Origin: JABDMH01 sp050298535
GTDB lineage: Bacteria > Bacteroidota > Bacteroidia > Chitinophagales > Saprospiraceae
DNA: 64,000 nucleotides
Direction of reading: 5' to 3'
NCBI GenBank assembly: GCA_050298535.1
Contig: JBNKUI010000030.1
Coordinates: 1 to 64,000 of the forward strand
Each line of letters begins with the position of its first letter. The stretch's first letter is position 1. Below are positions 8,263 to 16,800 of the stretch, in pieces. Made by a program: the position numbers and the translations under genes. Below the pieces are notes generated by a model, which searched no databases, was not told the origin of the DNA, and worked only from the letters and a program-made list of their open reading frames with translations.

Positions 8263-8630
8263 GGTTTACATTCTCATGTCATCATTCATTCATGTCTATA
8301 TACTATGATATCATAGGGTCACTTCCATAGTATGGCTCAAATAAAAGGAGTTTCCACCAACTCAGCAATGACTACAGTCACTTACTCCTGCTGGATGAAA
8401 GAACCTTATCTTGAGTAGACCTTCATGAGTGAAGACTCAAAAATACTATCTATTCCATAAAATTCGAGCCAAGAAATTTGAATTCTGTCAAGTCTAACTG
8501 GATTTTAACACTAATCCTCGAACGCATATCAAGATAAAAAGATGATAATCATAGCATTATACATTAATCACCATAATAGAGTGATCATGTAACAAAAAGA
8601 GTAATTGTATGAAATCTGGAAAGTAATTGA
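8263..8630. promoter_or_regulatory. Intergenic region with a perfect 14-bp palindrome upstream of the peroxidase gene
   Basis: CTATGATATCATAG at 8303-8316 is a perfect palindrome 53 bases upstream of the cytochrome peroxidase ATG, a usual place for an operator. The rest of the region (8320-8630) is AT-rich, carries no ORF I would support and no clear terminator for the SnoaL-like gene, which ends at 8631. Confidence 0.3.
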
Positions 8631-9074
8631 TTAGCTAACCAATTGCCTGACAAAATCTTCGTGATCCCAATCAATACTGATATGATTGATTTTCTGATCT
8701 GTAGTGAGCGTAAATACGAAAATGTGGCCACTATCAAAGAAATTTCCCTTGGATGCAATCCCGGCAAATGGCTGCTGCTGAGTACCTCGAATAGAGACCT
8801 GACATCGAACCTTTCCTTCCTCCATAGTGACATTGTGGACCGTATTATCAAGATCGGGAAAGGCCACTAGAAGTGCAGACCATAGCTCTTTACCGAATGC
8901 GTGCACTGTCCCTTTACCATCATCTCCCAGTGGCTCAAATTGAACCGTTGCCGCTGCATCACACAAAGCCATCATCTGGTCAATCTTGTGGTCCTGATAG
9001 GCTCTCATAAAATCCAGACAAACATTTTTCCATGCGGACTGTAATGTGGGCGATAGTTTCTTAATTGGTTGCAT
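8631..9074 (-). CDS. SnoaL-like/NTF2-fold protein
   Basis: A 147-residue protein with the layout of the SnoaL-like polyketide-cyclase/ester-cyclase group of the NTF2 fold: an N-terminal helix (VCLDFMRAYQDHKIDQMMALCDAAA), GKELWSALLVAFPDLDNTVHNVTMEEGKVRCQVSIRGTQQQPF in the middle, and a C-terminal strand pair (GHIFVFTLTTDQKINHISIDWD). These proteins act as small-molecule binding domains, cyclases or isomerases; no function can be assigned. It begins 57 bases after the stop of the AraC-type regulator on the same strand, so the two probably form an operon and the regulator may respond to the ligand of this protein. Confidence 0.72.
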   Translation of the reverse strand: MQPIKKLSPTLQSAWKNVCLDFMRAYQDHKIDQMMALCDAAATVQFEPLGDDGKGTVHAFGKELWSALLVAFPDLDNTVHNVTMEEGKVRCQVSIRGTQQQPFAGIASKGNFFDSGHIFVFTLTTDQKINHISIDWDHEDFVRQLVS

Positions 9075-9131
9075 ATCTAATTTTGAAGATTAAAATCAAT
9101 AATCAGCAGGCTATTGTATTGTAGAAATGCG

Positions 9132-9962
9132 TCAAATTTGGAGCTCCTCAAATGCTCTATCGAGTTGATGAGCCAACTCCTGATTCGACTGAAGATAGGC
9201 GGTTGGGGACATTTTAGCAAATTCATGAAAGTCCCGAATGAAATGACTTTGATCGTAGTAACCCACTTGATGCAGGAGTCTCCCCCATTCAACCTTCCTG
9301 TGTCCTGCCATGAGAGAGCAAACATGACCATACCTTCGGATACGACCATAAAACTTTGGACTGACGCCCACTTGTTTTAAAAAATGTCTTTCAAACTTTC
9401 GGCGACTCATAAAGATCTTGTCCAGGATGCACTTGATCTGCACATTACCCATTTGATCCAAAAGTAGATTGGCGGCATAGTCTATACCATCTTCCTCAAT
9501 GTCTGCTTGGCTGGCTCGATTCATGAGAAAACCGTTAATCAGAGCAATTTGTCGTGCTTCATCAACCGTCTCATGTAGTGCCTCTTCGAGATCACAAAAT
9601 AGATTTCCGAATACATCTCCCACATCAAATCGACTATGCGTCACTTCATGCATAGGAAAACCAAATAACTTATGAATACCCGTCGGTCTAAATACAATAC
9701 CGAGCTGATCCACTTCTCCTTCTACCTGCAAGCTCACATTACGGATGGCTTGACCGGAGATAAAAGCGCTGCCTGTCTCTTCTGTTCTACCTTCTTCGAG
9801 TGTGACCTGGTGCCTTCCGCCAAGATTAAAAACGATGGCAGAGAAGGCGCTGGGTGGTGAATCGACCCAGAGTGATTTCGATAGCTTCCCTGATTGCCAT
9901 TTAAAATAACACTCTACATATGGTTGCAGTATAGTGGGAGGCTTGTACTTTCTATAAAACAT
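9132..9962 (-). CDS. AraC-family transcriptional regulator
   Basis: From the ATG at 9962 the protein has 276 residues. The N-terminal part (YKPPTILQPYVECYFKWQSG ... HQVTLEEGRTEETGSAFISGQ ... GIVFRPTGIHKLFGFPMHE) is the DUF6597-like sensing domain found before AraC DNA-binding domains in Bacteroidota. The C-terminal HTH pair spans about residues 165-265 (IKCILDKIFMSRRKFERHF and VGYYDQSHFIRDFHEFAKMSPTAY, the latter being the AraC signature). An in-frame TTG at 9992 could add 10 residues but the ATG fits the family better. It precedes the SnoaL-like gene on the same strand. Confidence 0.88.
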   Translation of the reverse strand: MFYRKYKPPTILQPYVECYFKWQSGKLSKSLWVDSPPSAFSAIVFNLGGRHQVTLEEGRTEETGSAFISGQAIRNVSLQVEGEVDQLGIVFRPTGIHKLFGFPMHEVTHSRFDVGDVFGNLFCDLEEALHETVDEARQIALINGFLMNRASQADIEEDGIDYAANLLLDQMGNVQIKCILDKIFMSRRKFERHFLKQVGVSPKFYGRIRRYGHVCSLMAGHRKVEWGRLLHQVGYYDQSHFIRDFHEFAKMSPTAYLQSNQELAHQLDRAFEELQI

Positions 9963-10066
9963 TTGGAGTGATGTATTGCATTCAATATACAAATAAAGAG
10001 GAAATAATTCCTTCTGCTGAGTAGTACTCTGAATGTCAAAATCGTTACCTTAAAGTGCACTTTACT

Positions 10067-10372
10067 ATGGATCAGAGAATTGATGCTACAGATTACCTAT
10101 GGGAAAACCTATTGATCAACAAAGGGTTTTATGCCTATACATTTCAGCGAGATATCGATATTTCAGGCGTCAAAACTGATTTCTTTTGCGATGAGCTACG
10201 CCTGGCTATCTTATTGAGGGATGATATCGACAAGCATCGTAGACTCAAGGATGACGGATGCAAGGTGATTTACATAGATCCATCCGAAATACTTACCGAC
10301 TTTAAAGGGGTCACTGACTACTTAACGGATACACTCAAGGACATTGTGGGTCAACCTTGTGGTGGTTGGTAA
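10067..10372 (+). CDS. Small DUF559-like protein (Vsr/restriction-endonuclease fold), apparently degenerate
   Basis: This 101-residue protein follows the layout of DUF559 proteins: an N-terminal helix (ATDYLWENLLINKG), a strand pair around DIDISGVKTDFFCDELRLAILL, then HRRLKDDGCKVIYIDPSEIL. In typical members the segment reads VDFYCP...IELDG, with the Asp and a Glu as catalytic metal ligands; here the Asp is kept (TDFFC) but the Glu position reads ILLRDD, so nuclease activity is doubtful. A GTG at 10055 would extend it by four residues. Eleven bases separate it from the VOC protein gene. The family call is by motif and needs a profile search. Confidence 0.6.
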   Translation: MDQRIDATDYLWENLLINKGFYAYTFQRDIDISGVKTDFFCDELRLAILLRDDIDKHRRLKDDGCKVIYIDPSEILTDFKGVTDYLTDTLKDIVGQPCGGW

Positions 10373-10383
10373 AAAATAAAAGT

Positions 10384-10869
10384 ATGCAAGCAACACATAT
10401 TAACCACGTCACTTTGATAGTTGATGATATCAATGTAACTGGAAAATTCTATGAAGAAGAATTTGGCCTGGAGCCGCTCCCTGCATTTACCGTAGATTTT
10501 CCGACAGCCTTTTATAAGATCAATGATACCCAACAGCTGCATTTAACACAGTGGAAAGATGTGCGATCCTTTCGTGGTCATCTTTGCCTTCATGTTGATG
10601 ATTTTAATCGCTGTTACTTCAGAATGAAAGAACTGGGGATTATCGATATAAAACCTTTTGGAAAAGTACGGACCTTACCCGAAGGTGCGATGCAAATGTT
10701 TGTGCGCGACCCCTCTGGAAACCTGATTGAAATTTCTAGCAGTCCCCATTATGATCTAGATCCCCGCATTTTGGAGGATGAATACTATCAGGACGGCATG
10801 TATGATTCTGGCCGAAATGATTACAGTGGGTTTAAGAGTAAGGAGGCAAAATTATATCACAGCGAGTGA
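10384..10869 (+). CDS. VOC (glyoxalase/bleomycin-resistance-fold) family protein
   Basis: The 161-residue protein starts MQATHINHVTLIVDDINVTGKFYEEEFGLEP, the classic first beta-alpha-beta module of vicinal-oxygen-chelate proteins, with the metal-binding His in INHV. A second His is in HLCLHVDDF and the terminal ligand Glu in GNLIEISS, so a mononuclear metal site appears complete. About 40 residues after the VOC domain (YYQDGMYDSGRND) are extra. VOC enzymes include glyoxalase I, dioxygenases and antibiotic-binding proteins; the specific reaction cannot be read here. The ATG at 10384 was chosen since translation upstream of it overlaps the DUF559-like gene. Confidence 0.82.
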   Translation: MQATHINHVTLIVDDINVTGKFYEEEFGLEPLPAFTVDFPTAFYKINDTQQLHLTQWKDVRSFRGHLCLHVDDFNRCYFRMKELGIIDIKPFGKVRTLPEGAMQMFVRDPSGNLIEISSSPHYDLDPRILEDEYYQDGMYDSGRNDYSGFKSKEAKLYHSE

Positions 10870-10961
10870 CGTAAAAAAGACATAGTGTATACGGCGAACC
10901 TTCCAGGCAATGGGCAAGTAATTGTCCACTTACTTGACTTACCCGCTTTTAAACATACATG

Positions 10962-11996
10962 CTAGCTCCCAGCATTCACTAATAGACTTAATTCACGCAA
11001 CTGATCGCGACTACCAAGTACGATGAAGCTGTCCCCCGGCTCTAGTCTGGCATTTGGTTTTGGATTCACCTCAAATTCTCCGTTTTGCTTTTTGATCCCA
11101 ATCACATTTGTACCAGTTTTTTCACGGATACCCAAGTCAACGATGGATTTATTTCGATCCTTCTTACTTAATTTTTCATAAGAGAGTTCTTCAAAGCCGA
11201 TATCGGATTGAGCACTACTTGTAATAAAGGAAAAGAACTCCACCGCCCCGGGCTTAGAAATAAGTGTGGACATATAAAATCCACCTAATCGATCCGGCAT
11301 GATGACATGGTCAGCACCTGCCTGCTTCAATTTTTTTTCGGTCCGTTGATTTTTTGCTGCAGAAATAAGGTTGATATTTGCATTCATCTGCCTGGCAGAG
11401 AGAATAGTAAATAGATTATCGGTATCATCGGGTAATGTAGATATTAGTGCTTTGGCACGAGTAACACCTGCCTCTTCCAGGACTTCATCATGGGTGACAT
11501 CTCCTTCCACATAAATAATTCTTGATTCCATTTTTTGAATCAACTCCACAATGTCAGGATCTTTTTCAATCAGAACAAATGGAATCTTCTGTTTTAAAAG
11601 ATGGTCTACAATCTCTCTTCCATAGCGACCATAGCCACAAACAATAATGTGATCTTTCATTTGCTTTAGATTTCGCTGAATAGTACGTTGATGAATTCCT
11701 TTGAACAATGCGCCTTCGATGATGAAGGCAGTAAAGGCGGAAACAGAGTAGGCAACCACACCGATATTTATAATGATAAGGATCGTAGTAAATAACTGAC
11801 CTGACTCAGACAAGGGCTTAACTTCGGAGAAGCCTACTGTCGAAATGGTAATGATGGTCATGTAAAACGCTTCCCGAAAAGAGTAATCTTCGAGATGCAC
11901 GTATCCGAAGACACCGATGGTGACACTAAGGATAATTAAGAATATGGCATATCTAAGCTTCAGATACCCCCCTTTCAACGTATACCAATTGATCAT
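10962..11996 (-). CDS. Two-TM potassium channel with cytosolic RCK domains (MthK-like)
   Basis: The 344-residue protein has an N-terminal membrane helix (about 16-34), a pore loop with the selectivity-filter segment TVGFSE at 53-58, a second helix at 67-92, an RCK_N/TrkA-N domain starting HIIVCGYGRYGREI (Rossmann GxGxxG) and an RCK_C (TrkA-C) domain at about 265-340 (NVIGIKKQNGEFEVNP ... GDSFIVLGSRDQLREL). The arrangement is that of MthK-type ligand-gated K+ channels, four copies of which form the pore. The filter lacks the GYGD form: Phe replaces Tyr and Ser-Glu replaces Gly-Asp, a variant seen in some prokaryotic channels. Monocistronic. Confidence 0.88.
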   Translation of the reverse strand: MINWYTLKGGYLKLRYAIFLIILSVTIGVFGYVHLEDYSFREAFYMTIITISTVGFSEVKPLSESGQLFTTILIIINIGVVAYSVSAFTAFIIEGALFKGIHQRTIQRNLKQMKDHIIVCGYGRYGREIVDHLLKQKIPFVLIEKDPDIVELIQKMESRIIYVEGDVTHDEVLEEAGVTRAKALISTLPDDTDNLFTILSARQMNANINLISAAKNQRTEKKLKQAGADHVIMPDRLGGFYMSTLISKPGAVEFFSFITSSAQSDIGFEELSYEKLSKKDRNKSIVDLGIREKTGTNVIGIKKQNGEFEVNPKPNARLEPGDSFIVLGSRDQLRELSLLVNAGS

Positions 11997-12302
11997 CGAG
12001 AATGTTAGATGCTCACTAAGGGCCTAAGTTACTTTCCTTCGATGTAATCAGGAAATGCGATTGCTAAATTGCGATAATAGCATAAGTAGCAGGTCAATTA
12101 CCTCCTACCCAAACGCTTTACAGACCATTTCAGGAAGGTTTCACTCTGCTGTCGTTCGAACACTAAGACTTAATGGGGTGCACTCCGCACCCTTCAAAAA
12201 CGCAGTGTTCTTTTGCGAACTGAACTGATTTCTTACCATATACTAACTGTTCAAAATCTGGCTAAATGGATGACTCCGGCTACCACCATTGATTCACAGG
12301 CA
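11997..12302. other. Intergenic region upstream of the K+ channel gene
   Basis: About 300 bases with no supportable ORF. A small hairpin GGGTGC-ACTCC-GCACCC lies at 12176-12192, not followed by a T-run on either strand, so it does not look like a terminator. No match to the Bacteroidota promoter consensus was found before the channel gene. Confidence 0.4.
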
Positions 12303-12333
12303 TAAAAAAAGCCAGACCTAGGCCTGGCTTTTG
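12303..12333 (-). terminator. Rho-independent terminator of the beta-helix lipoprotein gene
   Basis: Read on the minus strand, AAAAGCCAG (12332-12324) pairs with CTGGCTTTT (12315-12307) and is followed by a run of T from 12310 to 12304. It is 26 bases downstream of the stop of the minus-strand gene ending at 12359. Confidence 0.85.
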
Positions 12334-12358
12334 ATTTATTGTCAAGGAGATAGGGATT

Positions 12359-13528
12359 TCAAAAACAAGGATCTTCACTGATATCGACCTCAATGCCACC
12401 AAAGACACGATTCTCTTCACCACAATCCTTGATCGTCAGATGAGGAAAGCTATACACCGTATTTTTTTCGGAGGTTGGCGTAAAGAAGCCGAATCGCTCA
12501 GAATCACCAACGAGTTCTATATCATAGTTTGCATTGCCACTCGCTTTGTTACCCAGTAAAATATTATTCTGAGCACCATCAATTGCAACATAACCTCCGA
12601 AGAAATTATCATTTGAAGTATTCAGCGCCATCAAGACATGGTTAGAGGCAAAGTCAGCACCAATTGCGACGCCATCAGGTGTAACAAAAGATTCGGGTGG
12701 AACCCTACACAAGAGCTGTCCGATAAAGTTCCCAGTGGTTGTATTACCCCAACTCACTGCCCCACGATCACATGGCCATATTCCGAACACTGTACTTGAG
12801 ACATGATTGTTTATTATGCTAGTCTGTCTACCATTTACTACCGTAATACCGAGTGCATCTGATACTGTGCCATCCAACCACAGTGGAGTTCCCGTAATCT
12901 GATTATGCATAATTTTAACTCTATCAGATCTTTCAATACTGATTGAGAATTGAAAATCGTAAAATTTGTTTCCAATTACAGATGCCTCCTCAGAAGATTC
13001 TAAGATAATGGCAGCTCCTGCAGCATCTCCAATAGGTCTAAATTCAATACCCTTGACTAGTGATTTGGGAGCATTTTTAAAATATAGTCCTGGAATTACT
13101 TGCCCAGGAGTAGTAGGAAGTATTGGATTTTCCATTCTCAAAATGGCAGCCCCTTCTCCAATAAGTCTGATAGTATGCTCAATTCTCACCATATGGTTCT
13201 CAATATGCTCACCGGCTAGCAACTTTACGGTCCCACCGGGACCGGCCTCATCTACAGCACCTTGTAGGGCATCTACTGACCCCGCCGCGAGTTCCACCAC
13301 ATTATTAGATCGAGAAAAATCAGTCTCCCTTGGTTCGACAAGCATCTCTCGAATGTCTACCACAATCTCCTCAGTAAATTCTTCACCTTCGTGTTGTAAG
13401 AGAAAATCCAGCGCTTCCTGTTGAGACATTTCAGGCTTCAGAGTGAAGCTTCCAGCTTCAAGATGTACTGGGTATTCCTTTTTACAGGCTAACAATAATA
13501 ATGGGATTAGTACTATGAGAATTCTCAT
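12359..13528 (-). CDS. Right-handed parallel beta-helix lipoprotein
   Basis: The 389-residue protein has a short lipoprotein signal (MRILIVLIPLLLLACKKE, lipobox LLAC, Cys15). After an acidic N-terminal segment, from about residue 85 (LAAGSVDALQGAVDEAGPGGTVKLLAGEHIENHMVRIE) it turns into irregular 20-25-residue repeats rich in N, G, I and V (VIGNKFYDFQFSISIE, IMHNQITGTPLWL, IINNHVSSTVFGI, NNILLGNKASGNANYDIELVGD), the pattern of pectate-lyase-like/NosD-like parallel beta-helices. Many such proteins bind or cleave polysaccharides, but no catalytic residues could be singled out. It is divergent from the HTCS regulator and is a candidate target of it. Confidence 0.75.
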   Translation of the reverse strand: MRILIVLIPLLLLACKKEYPVHLEAGSFTLKPEMSQQEALDFLLQHEGEEFTEEIVVDIREMLVEPRETDFSRSNNVVELAAGSVDALQGAVDEAGPGGTVKLLAGEHIENHMVRIEHTIRLIGEGAAILRMENPILPTTPGQVIPGLYFKNAPKSLVKGIEFRPIGDAAGAAIILESSEEASVIGNKFYDFQFSISIERSDRVKIMHNQITGTPLWLDGTVSDALGITVVNGRQTSIINNHVSSTVFGIWPCDRGAVSWGNTTTGNFIGQLLCRVPPESFVTPDGVAIGADFASNHVLMALNTSNDNFFGGYVAIDGAQNNILLGNKASGNANYDIELVGDSERFGFFTPTSEKNTVYSFPHLTIKDCGEENRVFGGIEVDISEDPCF

Positions 13529-13598
13529 GTTAGATTGGTTTTATAGTTATTAAATAGATCGCACTAAACTAGTCCCAAGGCAACTATGGAGCTGTCAC

Positions 13599-13830
13599 TA
13601 TTGTTTTTTAGCCATGGACCATTGTTTAATCAGATCAATCTCATTGTCCTTTCTTGTGTCTTAAAGGAATAAATCAAATGATTCAAATTCTTCGATATCG
13701 TACATTAAATTCTTAGTAATAAAGAGGACTAGGAATCACTATTTTCTGATCTAGGAGGTATTATTGTCCAGTTCTTCGGTACCATTGTCCAATAAAACCA
13801 ATGAACTCAACCAATTCTGAATCAGAATAT
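13599..13830. promoter_or_regulatory. Divergent control region: phased ATTGT repeats and a 15-bp palindrome
   Basis: ATTGT occurs on the plus strand at 13600, 13621, 13643, 13763 and 13784; successive spacings in the two clusters are 21, 22 and 21 bases, i.e. two helical turns. The last pair is extended to ATTGTCCA and the first to ATTGTTT. A perfect odd palindrome, ATTCTGA-A-TCAGAAT, is at 13814-13828, about 45 bases before the HTCS start. AraC-type DNA-binding domains, such as the one at the end of the HTCS protein, usually recognise direct repeats at this spacing. The region lies between the beta-helix gene and the HTCS gene. Confidence 0.5.
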
Positions 13831-13870
13831 TATTTTTATATTATGAGTACTGAGCTCAAATCCTCATCCC

Positions 13871-16800
13871 ATGCGCATTCTGAATAATGACAAAAGTCAT
13901 CTCTCGAATCCATTCTGTGTTCAAAGATTGGTGCTTCTCTTTTTCTTTTTATTTCAAATGACGCTCATGTGGTCACAAGTTGGATATGAGCTTGAGGACT
14001 TAGATCATATTGAGATGAGGGAAATAATATTCGCCGATGATAACAGGCCAACAGCAATTGAAGAACTATATGTTGACAATGAGGGAGTTTTGTGGATTGG
14101 CGCCTACTCGGGCCTTTATAAATTTGACAGCTATAGCCGCTCTCATTGGTCTTTCAACCCAAATGATAGTCTATCCTTAAAAGGAAACCAAATTCATAGC
14201 TTATTGGAGCTACCTGAGGATAAATGGCTCCTAGGAACACAAAGTGGTCTCCATTTTTTTGATCAAAAATCTAATAAATTTAAAGCACTTAATGATCCAG
14301 GAGAGTCAAGTGTGGGGAAGTTACTGGTGACTAACTTCATTTCCATTGGCGATGAAGTCTTTGTAACCGCTTCTAATGGACTGCATCAGATTGAGTTTGA
14401 CGACACGGGAAAACAAATAAAGGTCAGCCTGATAGACACAGTTGCTAGCGGTATATATATTTCATGTCCGGGTAATGATGGGATATATACTGCATATAAC
14501 AATACTTGCTTTTACAGAGATATCTCCGTCGAAGGATGGACAGAAATAATCTCATTTGAAAAACAAGAGATTATCAGGGATATCTTGATGGAAGACTCTT
14601 CAACTCTCTGGGCTATTACCAGAGAAAACTTACTAAGAATCGATTTAACAAATCCTCATTCTTACATGAAATATTCGTTAGTTGAGGATTCCCGCTCCCC
14701 AAGTTTTGGACAACTGCATTCTTATGATAATTTTCTGGTGATAAGAGGAGGAGACAGAATAATTTTTGTGGCAAAAAACTCCGGAGAGATTTTTAAAAGA
14801 ATTAATTTAGATCATTCCGATGACTTATTTAGTTCATCAATAAAATCTCCCGAAAATGACATTCTTTGGGTAGCTACACAATCGGGAAGACTGTATTACC
14901 TCAACTTTAATACAAATAACTTTCATCATTTTACTTTTAAAAAACAACAGATTCCTTACAGTCCTCCTACCCTACCTCAGCTATTTGAAATAGAGCCTGG
15001 AAAACTTTTACTTTCCCTTCAAGATGGATTCTCAATTGGGGATTTGGAGACCGAATCAACTAGATTGTTCAATGATATACCAACCTACAATCTTGAGGGT
15101 TGGAAGAAAAGTATTCACACTTATGTGAGCTCTGGAGACTCAATTTGGATGGGCTCTTTAAATGGTCTTCTCTTATATGATAAGTCTATAAAGAAATTCG
15201 TACCCATTCCGGAAAAATGGTCAAGGCTGACGTCACTCAGAGGCGCCCCCAGAAGTCTCTTACTAGATAGTAGAAATAATTTATGGATCGCGATGTGGAA
15301 TAGAGGTCTTTATCGTCAGGATTTTAAATCCGATATCTTTCATGAATATAAAGAACTTGAAACTGATATTTACGATGGAGCCTTTTCTGGCCGATATCTC
15401 TATGAAGATTCAGAAGCAAATATTTGGATAGGCAGTCGGGGAGGTCTGTTTAAATATAGTTATGAGCAAGACTTATTTCTGCATTTCTTCAGTGATCCAA
15501 GTCAAGATAGTACAATGTGTGACAACACTGCCTTCTGTATCCACGAAGATACCTTAGGTAATATTTGGCTTGCTTCTTATGGTGGGGGATTAGAAAAAAT
15601 GGATGTACAAACTGGTAAGTTTCATTGTTTCACTACAGATGATGGACTTCTGGATAATACAATTTTTAGCCTTCTCGAGGACAATCAAAGGAATTTCTGG
15701 ATTTCGTCATTTAAAGGACTCACAAAATTCAATCCCTATACATATGAAATTCAGAACTACACTCATGAAAACGGTCTACTAAATGATGAATTTGATGCAT
15801 TCTCCTACGGAAAAAGTCCATTCACTGGCCACTTCTTCTTTGGTGGTAGCAAAGGCATTGATTACTTCCATCCGGACAGTATCAAACCCAGTGACTACAA
15901 GCCCCGCGTGATATTTACTGACTTCAAGTTATTTAACGAGTCAGTCCCTATTTTCAGGGAGGACATGTCTGAGGATCAATTCTCGCTCGCGGACCACATC
16001 CAATACACCTCCGACATCACGCTTCGTCATGATCAAAATGTGTTTACATTCGATTTTGCCGCCATTGAGTACAATTTTCCCAAAAATAATGAATATGCCT
16101 ATCGAATGGAAGGGTTTGAAAGTGAATGGCAATATGTAGGAGATAATCGTAGCGCAACCTATACTAACCTGGATCCAGGAAATTACACATTTATGGTAAA
16201 GGCTAGTAATAGTGATGGAATCTGGAACGAAAATTACTCCAGACTTTCGCTTCATATCTTACCTCCCTGGTGGAAAACCTGGTGGGCGTATCTTTTATAC
16301 ATATTAGGTGCTATTTCTGCAATGAGTTTGATTTACTTCTTTCAGAGGAGACGATGGAAATTGCAATCACAACTTGCATTGCAGGAACAAGAAGCGCAGA
16401 GACTCCTTGAATTGGATGATTTCAAGACCAATCTGTACTCCAACATAACCCATGAGTTCAGAACACCTTTAACCGTCATATCGGGCACTGTCGATCTAAT
16501 GGAAAAAAATCCAACGCAGTGGTTGGCCACGGGGGCGAATACGATAAGAAGATACTCGGGTCAACTGTTAGGCATGATTAATCAAATCTTGGATCTGCAA
16601 AAGATAGAATCGGCACGCATGGATGTATACCCACAACAGGTCGAACTGGTGAGTCTAACTCGCTTTCTTCTTGAGCCCTTTGAATTTGCTGCCAGAAACA
16701 AGGATCTTACTTTAGAATTCAAAACCCATATTGATGCAGTATGGACGGATATTGATGTTGAGAAGTATGCCATGATTCTTTCTAACCTCCTTTCAAATGC

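Noticed and set aside
12176..12192. Hairpin GGGTGC-ACTCC-GCACCC as a terminator
   Set aside because: No T-run follows on either strand and no gene ends next to it.
12966..13424. 152-codon plus-strand ORF opposite the beta-helix lipoprotein gene
   Set aside because: Low-complexity Ser/Pro-rich antisense shadow of the minus-strand gene, whose signal peptide and terminator are convincing.
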